From Manis javanica (Eukaryota; Chordata; Mammalia; Pholidota; Manidae): a stretch of 64,000 bases of DNA. The notes under the pieces were generated by a model. That model saw only the letters and a list, made by a program, of their open reading frames with translations. It had not been told where the DNA came from and ran no database searches. The stretch covers positions 69,305,501-69,369,500 of the forward strand of contig NC_133163.1 of the NCBI RefSeq assembly GCF_040802235.1, given 5' to 3'. The position numbers and the translations under genes are program-made. Shown here in pieces: positions 25,456 through 37,561 of the stretch; position 1 is the first letter of the stretch, and each line of letters opens with the position of its first letter.

Positions 25456-26316
25456 ATGAAAAGGAAAGAAATTTAGTCCAGTCAAAGATAGTTCAGACAA
25501 CGCCTGAGAGAGGAGCTGCAGAGACACACCTAACCAGTCTCCCTGAAAAAGAATTCAAAATAAAAATCATAAACATGCGGACAGAGCTGCAGAGAAATAT
25601 GCAAGAGCTAAGGGATGAAGTCCGGAGGGAGATTACAGACGTCCAGAGGGAGATTACAGAAGTGAAACAAACTCTGGAAGGATTTATAAGCAGAATGGAC
25701 AAGAGGCAAGAGGCCACTGAAGGAATAGAAACCAGAGAACAGGAACACATAGGAGCTGACAGATAAAAGGATCTCCAGAAATGAAACAATATTAAGAGAA
25801 CTGTGTGACCAATCCAAAAGGAACAATACCCACATTATAGGGGTACCAGAGGAAGAAGAGAGAGAAAAAAGGATAGAAAGTGTCTTTGAAGAAATAATTG
25901 CTGAGAACTTCCACAAACTGGGGGAGGAAATAATCGAACAGACCATGGAAATACACAGAAACCCCAACAGAAAGGATCCAAGGAGGACAACACCAAGACA
26001 CATAATAATTAAAATGGCAAAGATCAAGGACAAGGAAAGAGTTTTAAAGGCAGCTAGAGAAAAAAAGGTCACCTAGAAAGGAAAACCCATCACGCTATCA
26101 TCAGACTTCTCAACAGAAACCTTACAGGCCAGAAGAGAATGGCATGATATATTTAATGCAATGAAACAGAAGGGCCTTGAACCAAGGATCCTGTATCCAG
26201 CACAATTATCATTTAAATATGAAGGAGGGATTAAACAATTCCCAGACAAGCAAAAGTGGAGGGAATTTGCCTCCCACAAACCACCTCTACAGGGTGCCTT
26301 AGAGGGACTGCTCTAA
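25456..26316 (+). pseudogene. L1 ORF1 pseudogene (copy A)
   Basis: Homologous to the intact ORF1 of copy B (46721-47608). The start codon is retained at 25456, but a small deletion near codon 5 shifts frame into an early TAG at 25474. The coiled-coil part can be read in another frame to about 25766, where an 8-bp deletion relative to copy B again breaks the frame. The coiled coil carries two 'REIT' heptads where copy B has three (21-bp difference). The RNA-binding part reads 'NNTHIIGVPEEEERE' and continues to the conserved end at 26314-26316. Product in a live element: an RNA-binding trimeric chaperone of the L1 RNP; here it is dead. Confidence 0.85.
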
Positions 26317-26507
26317 ATGGGAGCACTCCTAAAAAGAGCACAGAACAAAACACCCAACATATGAAGAATTGAGGAGGAGGAAAAAGAAGGGAGAGAAATA
26401 ATCATCAGACTGTGTTTATAACAGCTCAATAAGCGAGTGAGGTCAGACAGTAAAGCAGTAAACAAGCTAACCTTGAACTTTTGGTAAACACAAATCTAAA
26501 GCCTGCA

Positions 26508-29500
26508 ATGGCAATAAGTACATATCTTTCAGTAACCACCCTAAATGTAAATGGACTAAATGCACCAATCAAAAGACACAGAGTAATAGAATGGATAAAA
26601 AAGCAAGACCCATCTATATGCTGCTTACAAGAGACTCACCTCAAACCCAAAAACATGCGCAGATTAAAAGTCAAGGGTTGGAGAAAGATATTTCATGCAA
26701 ACAACAGAGAGAAAAAAGCAGGCGTTGCAATACTAGTATCAGACAAAATAGACTTCAAAATAAAGAAAGTAGCAAGAGATAAAGAAGGACATTACATAGT
26801 GATAAAGGGCTCAGTCATTGAAGAGTATATAACCAATATAAACATTTATGCTCCCAATACAGGAGCACCAATACATGTGAAACAAATACTAACAGAATTA
26901 AAGGAGGAAATAGAATGCAATGCATGCATTTTGGGAGACTTTAACGCACCACTCACTCCAAAGGACAGATCCACCAGACAGAAAATAAGTAAGGACGCAG
27001 AGGCACTGAACAACACACTAGAACAGATGGACCTAAAAGATATCTACAGAACTCTACATCCAAATACAAAAGGATAAACATTCTTCTCAAGTGCACATGG
27101 AACATTCTCCAGAATAGACCACATACTAGGCCACAAAAAGAGCCTCAGTACATTCCAAGAGACTGAAATCCTGCCAACCAACTTTTCAGACAATAAAGGT
27201 ATAAAACTAGAAATAAATTCTACAAAGAAAGCAAAAAGGCTCACAAAGAAATGGAGGCTTAACAACACACAACTAAATAATCAATGGATCAATGAACAAA
27301 TTAAAATAGAGATCAAGGAATATATGGAAACAAATGACAACAACACGAAGCCCCAACATCTGTGGGACACAGCGAAAGTAGTCTTAAGAGGAAAGTACAT
27401 AGTGATCCAAACACACTTGAAGAAGGAAGAACAATCCCAAATGAATAGTCTAACATCACAATTATCGAAACTGGAAAAAGAAGAACAAATGAGGCCTAAA
27501 GTCAGCAGAAGGAGGGACATAATAAAGATCAGAGAAGAAATAAGTAAAATTGAGAGGAATAAAACAATAGAAAAAAAATCAATGAAACCAAGAGCTGCTT
27601 CTCTGAGAAAATAAACAAAATAGATAAGCCTCTAGCCAGACTTATTAAGAGAAAAAGAGAGTCAACACACATCAACAGAATCAGAAACGAGAAAGGAAAA
27701 ATCACGACGGACCCCACAGAAATACAAAGAATTATTAGAGAATACTATGAAAACCTATATGCTAACAAGGTGGAAAACCTAGGAGAAATGGACAACTTCC
27801 TAGAAAAATACAACCTTCCAAGACTGACCCAGAAGGAAACAGAAAATCTAAACAGACGAATTACCAGCAACGAAATTGAATCAGTAACCAAAAAACTACC
27901 CAAGACCAAAACTCCTGGGCCAGATGGATTTACCTCAGAATTTTATCAGACATACAGAGAAGACATAATACCCATTCTCCTAAAAGTTTTCCAAAAAATA
28001 GAAGAGGAGGAATACACCCAAACTCATTCTATGAAGCCAACATCACCCAAATACCAGGCAAAGACCCCACGAAAAAAGAAAATTACAGACCAATATCCCT
28101 GATGAACGTAGATGCAAAAATACTCAACAAAATGTTAGCAAACCGAATTCAAAAACACATCAAGAGGATCATACACCATGATCAAGTGGGATTCATCCCA
28201 GGGATGCAAGGATGGTACAACATTCAGAAACCCATCAACATCATTCACCACATCAACAAAAAGAAGGACAAAAACCACATGATCATCTCCATAGATGCTG
28301 AAAAAGCATTCGACAATATTCAACATCCATTCATGATAAAAATTCTCAACAAAATGGGCATGGAGGGCAAGTACCTCAACATAATAAAGGCCGTATATGA
28401 TAAACCCACAGCTAACATCATACTGAACAGTGAGAGGTTGAAAGCTTTTCCTCTGATATCAGAATTCAGCAAAGTGGCAGGATACAAAATTAACACACAG
28501 AAATCTGTGGCTTTCCTATACACTAACAATGAACTAAGAGAAAGAGAAATCAGGAAAACAATTCCATTCATAATAGCATCAAAAAGAATAAAATACCTAG
28601 GAAAAAACCTAACCAAGGAAGTGAAAGACCGATACCCTGAAAACTACAAGACACTCTTTAGAGAAATTAAAGAGGTCACTAACAAATGGAAACTCATCCC
28701 ATGCTCTTGGCTAGGAAGAATTAGTATCGTCAAAATGGCCATCCTGCCCAAAGCAATATACAGATTTGATGCAATCACTACCAAATTACCAACAACATTC
28801 TTCAATGAACTGGAACAAATAGTTCAAAAATTCATACGGAAACACCAAAGACCGCGAATAGACAAAGCAATCCTGAGAAGGAAGAATAAAGTGGGGGGAC
28901 CTCGCTCCCCAACTTCCAACTCTACTACAAAGCCACAGTAATCAAGACAGTTTGGTACTGGCACAAGAACAGAGCCACAGACCAGTGGAACAAAATAGAG
29001 ACTCCAGACATTTACCCAAACATATGTGGTCAATTAATATGTGATAAAGGAGCCATGGACATACAATGGGGAAATGACAGTCTCTTCAACAGATGGTGCT
29101 GGCAAAACTGGACAGCTACATGTAAGAAAATGAAACTGGATCACTGTCTAACCCCATACACAAAAGTAAATTTGAAATAGATCAAAGACCTGAATGTAAG
29201 TCATGAAACCATAAAACTCTTAGATAAAAACATAGGCAAAAATCTCTTGGACATAAACATGAGTGACTTGTTCATGAACATATCTCCCCTGGCAAGGGAA
29301 ACAAAGTCAAAAATGAACAAGTGGGACTATATCAAGCTAAAAAGCTTCTGTACAGCAAAGAACACCATCAATAGAACAAAAAGGTGTCCTACAGTATGGG
29401 AGAACATATTCATAAATGACAGATCCGATAAAGGATTGACATCCAAAATATATAAAGAGCTCACACACCTCAACAAACAAAAAGCAAATAATCCAATTAA

Positions 29501-30119
29501 AAAATGGGCAGAGGAGCTGAATAGACAGTTCTCTAAAGAAGAAATCCATATGGCCAACAGGCACATGAAAAGATGCTCCACATCGCTAATCATCAGAGAA
29601 ATGCAAATTAAAACCCCAATGAGGTATCACCTCACACCAGTAAGGATCGCCATCATCAAATAGACAAAAAACAACAAATGTTGGTGAGGTTGTGGAGAAA
29701 GGGGAACCCTCCTACACTGCTGGTGGGAATGTAAACTAGTTCAACCATTGGGGAAAGCAGAATGGAGGTTCCTCAGAATGCTCAAAATAGAAATACCATT
29801 TGACCCAGGAATTCCACTTCTAGGAATTTACCCTAAGAATGCAGCACTCCAGTTTGAAAAAGACAGATACACCCCTATGTTTATCGCTGCGCTGTTTACA
29901 ATAGCCAAGATATGGAAGCAACCTAAATGTCCATCAGTAGATGAATCGATAAAGAAGATGTGGTACATATGCACAATGGAATATTACACAGCCATAAGAG
30001 GAAAACAGATTCTACCATTCACAACAACATGGATGGAGCTAAAGGGTATTATGCTCAGTGAAATAAGCCAGGTGGAGAAGGACAAGTACCCAATGATTTC
30101 ACTCATCTGTGGAGTATAA
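26508..30119 (+). pseudogene. L1 ORF2 pseudogene (copy A): endonuclease-reverse transcriptase
   Basis: The start follows 'MAISTYLS..LNVNGLNAP', the usual L1 ORF2 N-terminus. The endonuclease half shows 'CLQETHLK' and 'LGDFNAPLT'. It is cut by a TAA at 27075-27077 (a tyrosine-type codon in the family). RT landmarks are '[13 protein letters not shown]', '[12 protein letters not shown]' and '[12 protein letters not shown]'. The stretch expected to carry the catalytic FADD motif is missing: 'SERLKAFPL' runs almost directly into '[15 protein letters not shown]' near 28450-28475, a loss I estimate at 60-80 residues. Frameshifts near 27575 (A-run, private to copy A) and about 28010-28100 also break it. 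The C-terminal part (29247-29663, 29748-30119) reads to the normal end. All lesions except the A-run are shared with copy B. Confidence 0.9.
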
Positions 30120-30455
30120 GAACAAAGGAAAACTGAAGGAACAAAGCAGCAGCAGAATCACAGAACCCAAGAATGGACTAACAGTACCAAAGGGAAAGGG
30201 ACTGGGGAGGATGGGTGGAAAGTGAAGGATAAGGGTGGGGAAAATGAAACAGGGCAATACCATTAGTATGTATAGTGCATGGGGGGGGCACGGAGAGGGC
30301 TGTGCAACACAGAGAAGACAAGTAGTGATTTTACAGCACTTACTATGTTGATGGACTGTAACTGTGAAGAGGTATGTGGGGGGGACTTGGTGAAGGGGGG
30401 AACCTAGTAAACATAATGTTCTTCATGTAATTGTAGATTAATGATAAAATGAATA
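30120..30455 (+). other. L1 copy A 3'UTR and A-rich tail
   Basis: It contains a G8 run at about 30282-30289 and a G-rich 'tgtgggggggacttggtg', the polypurine feature typical of L1 3'UTRs, then 'gtagattaatgat' and an irregular A-rich tail. It diverges from copy B only in the last 30 bp (after about 30424). Confidence 0.85.
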
Positions 30456-30633
30456 TAAAAAAGAATATAGATTTTTATCTATAATACATAGATATAAAAC
30501 CAAATCAAAAGGAAATACAATTATTTTGCCATTTTATGTGGGTTTTCAATGTGAAAATGTGGAATATTGGGACACCATATCTTAATCTCATTGTTTTGTA
30601 TAAAAGTTGATATAAAGAACATTTGTATTTTTT
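30456..30633. other. Short unique spacer
   Basis: AT-rich sequence between two L1s; nothing recognised. Confidence 0.5.
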
Positions 30634-32285
30634 AAAAAATGTCCATACTACCAAATCAATCTATAGATTCAGTGTAATCCCTATCATAATGCCAATCACA
30701 TTTCTCACAGAACTAGAACAAATAATTTAAAAATTTGTTTAGAATCACAAAAGATCCCAAATAGCCAAAGAAGTCACAAGAAAGAATCAGGCTGGAGGTA
30801 TCACACTCCCAGATTTCAAACTATTTTACAAAGCTATAGTAATCAAAAACGTATAATATTTACATGAAAACAGACACAGAGATAAATGGAACAGAACAGA
30901 GAGCCATGCATAAATGGTCAACTAATTTATGACAAAGATACCAAGAATATAGAATGGGTAAAGGACAATCTTTTCAATAAATGGTGTAGGGAAAACTGAA
31001 TAGCCACATGCAAAAGAATGAAAATGGACCATGATCTGCATCATACACAAAATTAACTCAAAATGGGTTAATGATTTGAATGTAAGACCTGAAATCATAA
31101 CTCTTCCTAGAAGAAAACATAGACAACAAGCCCCTCAACACTGGTTTTAGAGGTATTTTTGTGGCTCTAATCCCAAAGGGAAGAGCAACAAAAGAAAAGA
31201 TAAATAAATTGGATTACATTAAACCACAGAACTTCTGCAGAGTAAAAGTAGCCATCATCAAAAAGGCAAGCCACTAAATGGACGATTTTTCATATCATAT
31301 ATCCAATGATGGATTAATACCTGAAATATATGAATAAATCATACAACTCAACAACAAAAAATCAAACAATCCAATTAACCCAGAGGATTTGAATAATTAT
31401 ATTTCCAGAGAAGACATACAGATGGCCAATAGGCACATCAAAAGATGTTCAACATCCTACTTATCAGGGAAATGCAAATCAAAACCAAAATGGTATATCA
31501 CTTCACACTGGCTTGAATGGAAACTGTCAAAAGGACAAGAAATATCAAGTGTTTGAGAGGATGTGGAGAAAAGAGAATCACATGTACTGTTAGTAGAAGT
31601 ATAAATTGGTGCAGCCACTATGAAAAACAATATGGAGGTTCATACAAAAACTAAGAATAGAACTACAATATGACCCAGCTATTCCACTTCTGGGTATTTA
31701 TCTAAAGAATACAAAAATCCTGATTTGAAAACAGTGCACTCTTAAGATCATTGCAATATTATATACAATAACCAAGAAATGGAAACAACCTAAAAGTCCA
31801 CTGATGGGTGAATGGATAAAGAAAATGCAGTATATAGGACACAAAAACTAAATTTTTTATGTTTATATATATATATAATACACACACATACAATGGGATA
31901 CTACTTAGCTATGAAAAAAAAGAATGAAATCTTGTCATTGTGACAATATGGATATGCCTTTAAGGTGCTATGCTTTGTGAAATAATAAGTTATATAGAGA
32001 AAGAAAAATACCATGTGATTTCATTCATATGTGGAGTCTACAACAAAAAAATAAATAAAAACAAATTCATAGATACAGAGAACAGATTGGTAGTTATCAG
32101 AGAGGAAAGGGAAGGTTCATGGTAAACTAAAATGGGTGAAGGGAATCAATTACATGGAGATGGATGGCAACAACACTTTTATTGGTGATCGCTTTGTAGG
32201 GCATACAGATGTCAAATCATAATGCTGTACACCTGAAACTTATATGACGTTGTGTATCAATTTTACCTCATCTTAAAAAGAAGAG
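30634..32285 (+). mobile_element. Old 5'-truncated L1 (L1MA/L1MB-like), plus strand
   Basis: The C-terminal half of ORF2 as a decayed relic ('ctaccaaatcaatctataga', 'gaatcaggctggaggtatca', 'cagatggccaataggcacat', 'gacccagctattccacttct') and a 3'UTR ending 'tgtacacctgaaacttatat' and 'tatcaattttacctcatctt', a classic L1MA/MB terminus. An AT/AC microsatellite interrupts it at about 31866-31889. Many stops and frameshifts; no open ORF2 remains. Confidence 0.85.
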
Positions 32286-33599
32286 GCAGCAACATTACTA
32301 GCCTGCCAGCATCGCCAAACACAGACCCACTCACACACATTCCATTTTTCTATTTGACTTTCAGGGACATCAACTGGCTCCAAACAATCTTGATTTTACC
32401 AACTGTCCTCACAGAGGTGGGCCCTCAGTGGCCAGTTTTTACATGACACAATATATTTCCAGCAAGCCTGTTTAAAACATGATCAATCTGATTATTTTGC
32501 CAAGAAATGTCATATTCCAAAAGCCTGGACATACTTTTGCCCTTGGTTTTTGTGAAATTATCTTGTGTAAGGCCTTTGATTCACTCTAGACCATTCTCAA
32601 CTAAGATTTCATGAGAAAATTAAGCACTAATCAATGCACTAAGGCCTCCATTTTTATGTATGAACTTCTTTCTCCCAAGCATCCAGAATGGAATTTGACA
32701 TGTATTATCCTTGGAAAGACTGGAAAAATAGTCATGCAGATCATCGGCTTATAATTCTGAAGAAAAGAATCCCATTGAGACTGTTACATTAAAGAAGCAT
32801 AGTTCTCAGATCAAAGAGTAAATTCAAAATAATCCAATTATCTATTTCATGTTCTCATATACTTCACAAGGGAATATAGAGGCCACAATACTTCTTTGAA
32901 ACCATGCTATCTTCTCCCATTGCTTTCTGTTTCACCCCATAGTTGCTTCACTTATTTTTAATCTCAAAAATATTCTGAAAAATTTTCCTTCCTCTCCACA
33001 CATTTTCGTCTGTCTGCCAAGCCAGAAGTAGCCAGGGGGATGCTTCTTCAACTACAGTGCTGTAGTTTAAAGATTGCCAAACAAATAAACAATTAGTATT
33101 CCCAAATGAATAGAGTCTGCAGAGATTGTGGTAATTCTATTACTCTAAATTATTCATGAGAATTTGCTAGTATGTTTTGTTCTTTCCATATCTATTTCTC
33201 CCTCTTAATTTTAGTCTTATAACTCCTGAAACATAAATATAATTTATTTTGCTTACCTTAACTAAACTTCATTTTTATTACTGAGAACAAAAAGGTTCTA
33301 ACCAAAACACTCTATATATCTACTGAAAGTTTTGCCTTAAAAAGAAAATATTCATATATTTGCAGTGCAATTTAAGGTACATTGTATACATTAATAAAGC
33401 TAAATGAACTTTCACAATTAAGTTAATAAGGTTTATGTGAAGAAATGACAAACATTTTTATAATTTACTGTGGGTTTAGTCATTCCAAATTAATACTTTA
33501 CATACATTAATAAAGCCTTGAGTTTAACTTATTGCTATGAAATAAGTATATCCTGATTATTGCTTTTTTTCTGTCTTTTATCTCTAAGAAAAATTACTT
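32286..33599. other. Unique interval
   Basis: No repeat or gene recognised; a 64-codon frame at 32252-32446 runs out of the L1 tail and is incidental. Confidence 0.5.
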
Positions 33600-33741
33600 T
33601 GCAATCCATCCATATTGTTTCATATAATAGCTCCTTTCTCTTCATCACTGAGAAGGATTGTATATATAAATCAATTTGTTAATGCATCTATTGAAGGACA
33701 TCTGAGGTTTCACATTTTTAGTTATTTAAAAATAAGCTGCT
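33600..33741 (-). mobile_element. L1M fragment (antisense), left part of a split element
   Basis: 'tcatcactgagaaggattgt' and 'gcatctattgaaggacatct' up to 'aaaaataagctgct' is antisense L1M 3' ORF2. The element resumes at 36426 ('ttcatgacataggctttcat', 'ctgtatgtttaactttttaa') with only about 10-20 consensus bases missing, so the L1 between them was inserted into it. Confidence 0.65.
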
Positions 33742-36425
33742 AGAGAGGAAAAAATATGGCGGCATGATAACTGAGGCAGAAACCTACTCCCAAAACCACA
33801 TATAACATGAAAATACAGCAAATATAACTAATCCTGAAAGAGCAATCCGAAGACTGCAACAGACTGTCTACAACTGGTGGAAAGAAAAGACCTCATAGAG
33901 AAGGATAAAGTATCAAATCTGTGATCCAGAGGGACCCAAGCCTTGCCCACACCCCAGCTCAAAGGTGAGAGGAAGAGAAACAGAGCAGGGAAGGAGTAGA
34001 AGTCCAGGACTGCTAAACAGCCATCCCTGTAAATCTGACCCAGGAGCACAAACCCACATTACATGGTGCTCTGGACAGTAAAGGGGACAGAAAGCAGGCA
34101 CAGAGCTTTCTGCTCAGGAGAAAGGACAGGTAGACAAAATCACCACAGCATACTCAGCCCAGCAGATGGGGAACTTTCAGGAGCTTCAGACTCTCCATTC
34201 CCCTACTGGGAAAGCAGTGCTGAGACCCCCCACTGTCACAGCCTGCTGCTCCTTCCTCTCAGCAGGCACTAATCAGCAGACCTGCTACCCCAGAGAGCTC
34301 CAGAAAAATATTCAGGATTCAGGGAGGACTTCAAGAAAGAGATAGGAACTTTGAAAAATACAGTATCTGAAATGAATATACAGTGGAGGGATTTAAAAGC
34401 AGATTAGTTGAGGTAGAAGAGATGGTAAATGAAATACAAATAAGAGAACATGAAAACAAAGAAGCTGAGGCACAGAAAGAAGAAAGGATCTCTAAGAATG
34501 AAAGAATGCTGAGAGAACTGTGTGACCAATCCAAACGGAACAATATTCACATTATAGGAGTACCAGAAGAAGAAGAGAGAGAAAAAGGGATAGAAAGCGT
34601 CTTTGAGGAGGTAATTGCTGAAAACTTCCCCAATCTGGGGAAGGAGATAGTCTCTCAGGCCATGGAGATCCACAGATCACCCAAAACAAGGGACCCAAGG
34701 AAGACAACACCAAGACATATAGTAATTAAAATGGCAAAGATCAAGGACAAGGACAGAGTATTAAAAGCAACCAGAGAGAGAAAAAAGATCACATACACAG
34801 GAAAGCCCATCAGGCTATCATCAGACTTCTCAGCAGAATCCTTAAAGGCCAGAAGGGAGTGGCATGATACATTTAATGCAATGAAACAGAAGGGCCTGCA
34901 ACCAAGAATACTCTACACAGCAAGACTGTCATTTAAATTTGAAGCATGGATTAAACAATTTCCAGATAAGCAAAACTTGAGACAATTTACCTCCCACAAA
35001 CTGTCTCCATAGTGTATTTTAAAAGGCCTGTTCTAGATGGAAGTTCTCCTAAGGCTAAATAGCTGTTGCCAGAGAAATAAAACCACAGTAAAGGAAGAAG
35101 ACCAATCAATTACTAAGCAAATGCAAAATTAAATTAAGTACTCCCAAAGTCAGTTAAGGGATACACAAAGAGTACAGATTATTACACCTAATATATAAAG
35201 AGTGGAGGAGGAAGGAAAAGAAGGGAGAAAAAATCTTTAGATTGTGCTTGAAATAGTGTACTAAGTGAATTAACTTAGACTGTTAGACAGTAAAGAAGCT
35301 GCCTTTGAACCTTTGGTAACCACAAATCTAAAGCCTGCAATGGCAATAAATACATATCTATCAATAATTACTCTAAATGTAAATGGACTGAATGCACCAA
35401 TAAAAAGACACAGTTACAGAATGGATAAAAAACACAAGATCCATCATATACTGCCTACAAGAGACTTACTTCAAACCGAAAGACAGACACAGACTAAATG
35501 TGAAGGGATGGAAAAGAGATATTTCATGCAACTAATAGGGAGAAAAAAGCAGGAGTTGCAGTACTTGTATCAGACAAAATAGATTTCAAAGCAAAGAAAG
35601 TAACAAAAGTAAAAGAAGCACGTTACATAATGATAAAGGGGTCAGTCTAACAAGAAGATATAACCATTATAAATGTCTATGTGCCCAATATAGAAGTACC
35701 AAAATATGTGAACCAAATGCTAACAAAATTAAAGGGGGAAACAGAATGCAATGCACTCATTTTAGCAGACCAACACACTACTCACTCCAAAGGAAAGATC
35801 AACCAGACAGAAAATAGGTAAGGAGATAGAGGCACTGAACAACACATTAGAAAAAAATGGACCTAACAGACATCTATAGAACACTCTCCCCAAAAGCAGC
35901 AGGATACACATTCTTCTCAAGTACACATGGAACATTTTCCAGAATAGATGGCATACTAGGCCACAAAAAGCCTCAGTAAGTTAAAGAAGACTGAATTGTC
36001 CCAACCAGTTTCTCAGACCACAAAAGAATGAAACTAGAAATAAATTACACAAAGAAAACACAAAAGCCCACAAACACATGGAGGCTTAACAACATGCTCC
36101 TAAGTAACCAATGGATCAATGATCAAATAAAAAGAGAGATCAAGCAATATATGGAGACAAATGAGAACAACAACTCAACACTACAAAAAATCTGTGGGAC
36201 AAGTGAAGGCAGTTCTAAGAGGAAAGTATACTGCTATACAGGCTTACCTTAAGAAAAAAGAGCAATCCCAAATAAATAGTCTACTCACAATTAATGAAAC
36301 TATAAAGAGAACAAATGAAGCCCAAAGTCAGTAGAAGGAGGGACATAATAAAGATCAGAGCAGAAATAAATAATATTGAGAAAAATAAAACAATAGAAAG
36401 AATCAATGACACCAGGAGCTGGTTC
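33742..36425 (+). mobile_element. 3'-truncated L1 (plus strand) with intact 5' end
   Basis: It starts 'agagaggaaaaaatatggcg' (YY1-like core 'atggcggc' at 33756-33763), followed by a 5'UTR, an ORF1 remnant and the first part of ORF2 ('LNVNGLNAP', a broken endonuclease). It ends abruptly at 'caggagctggttct', inside ORF2, with no 3'UTR and no poly(A). It is more diverged than copies A and B and belongs to the same group as the minus-strand 48721-50592 element. The 3' truncation is unusual for target-primed integration. Confidence 0.85.
34383..35012 (+). pseudogene. L1 ORF1 pseudogene, 209-codon remnant
   Basis: Part of the coiled coil, then the RRM-like block ('NNIHIIGVPEEEEREKGIE') and the C-terminal domain ('KPIRLSSDFSAES', 'MKQKGLQPRILY'), ending 'FTSHKLSP'. 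The N-terminal coiled coil is out of frame or damaged upstream (34330-34382). It is shorter than the 295 residues of copy B ORF1. Dead, but largely readable. Confidence 0.8.
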
Positions 36426-37560
36426 TATGTTTTTCATGACATAGGCTTTCATTCCTCTGGTATAAATGATGGAATGAAATGCCTAGAACATATTATAACT
36501 GTATGTTTAACTTTTTAAGACATGCCCAAACTTTTCCAGAATGGTTACCATTTTGTATGCCATCCAAGCAGTGAAGGATATGTCCAGTTCCACATTCTTG
36601 ACAACATCTGGTATATTATCAGTCTTTATAATTTTAGCAAACCTAGTGTGTAGTGGTATCCCATTGTGATTTTAATCTGCATTTTCCTAATCACTAATGA
36701 TGTTGAGCATCCTTTTTGCTTTTTGCCATCTGTATATCATCTTTGGTGAAGTATGTGCTCAAATAATTTGCCCATTTTTTAGTTGGTTTTTGTTTTTTTA
36801 TTACTGCAGTTTGAGAGATCTTTACATATTCTGGATAAAAGCTCTCTATCAGATACATATTTTGCAGATATTTCTCCCAGTCTATAGCTTGTCTTTTCAT
36901 TCTCTTTATAGTGTCTTTCATATAGAAGTGTTTTTAAATTTTGAAGTTTCAAGTGATTTTGCTTTTGATTATAGTGTCTCAGAAATCTTTACACAACATC
37001 ACAAAGGTTTTCTTCTATGACTTCTAGTTTTATAACATTAGTTCTATATTTATGCTTATGATCCTTTTTGAGCTACTTTTTACATATGATTCAAGGTAAT
37101 CAAAGATTTGTTTTTGTGTATGTGTGTACAAGTTCCCCCACCATTTTTTTGAAACTGCCATCTACCCACAGAATTGTTTTTCACCTTTGTCAAAAGTCAG
37201 TTGTATATGTTTGTATAGGCCTATTTCTGAATGCTCTATTCTGTTCCATTAATGCATTTATCTGCATTAGTGCCATTATCATACTGTTGTGATTACTGAG
37301 ATTTACAGTAAGTCTTGAAATCAAGTAGTGCATCTTGCTATTTGTATCATTTTGTACCATCTGTTCTTTGTTTCTCTATTTTTCTGACAACTTTTGAATA
37401 CTCTGAGGTTTTGTGGTTCCATTTTTCCTCTTCTATTGGCTAATAGTATAAAAACCTTGCATTAATATATTTCTTTGTAGTCTTTTTGTCTATTATTTTC
37501 ATACACTGTACTTATACACATTTTCTATTAATACATTATTTTGTTTGTATAAACAATTAA
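36426..37560 (-). mobile_element. L1M (antisense), right part of the split element
   Basis: Continuation of 33600-33741 in register on the same strand. Landmarks are 'ttccagaatggttaccattt', 'cactaatgatgttgagcatc', 'ttacatattctggataaaag' and 'cagtttgagagatctttaca'. It degenerates towards 37.4-37.5 kb. Confidence 0.75.
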
Positions 37561-37561
37561 C

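Larger units (their letters stand above)
24277..30455 (+). mobile_element. L1 copy A, near full-length, plus strand
   Basis: A complete L1 architecture: GC-rich 5'UTR (24277-25455), ORF1 remnant, short inter-ORF, ORF2 remnant and a G-rich 3'UTR ending 'tgtagattaatgat' plus an A-rich tail. From about 26094 to about 30424 it is almost identical to the inverted copy B (42.6-46.9 kb); upstream of 26093 the two differ often. The differences I saw in the shared part are an A-run length (near 27575), one C/T (27840) and a G-run length (near 30282). I found no convincing target-site duplication. Confidence 0.95.

Noticed and set aside
24256..30480. Target-site duplication for L1 copy A
   Set aside because: The 5' flank ('aaagtaaataaaatagtact') and 3' flank ('aagaatatagatttttatc') are both AT-rich but do not align convincingly.
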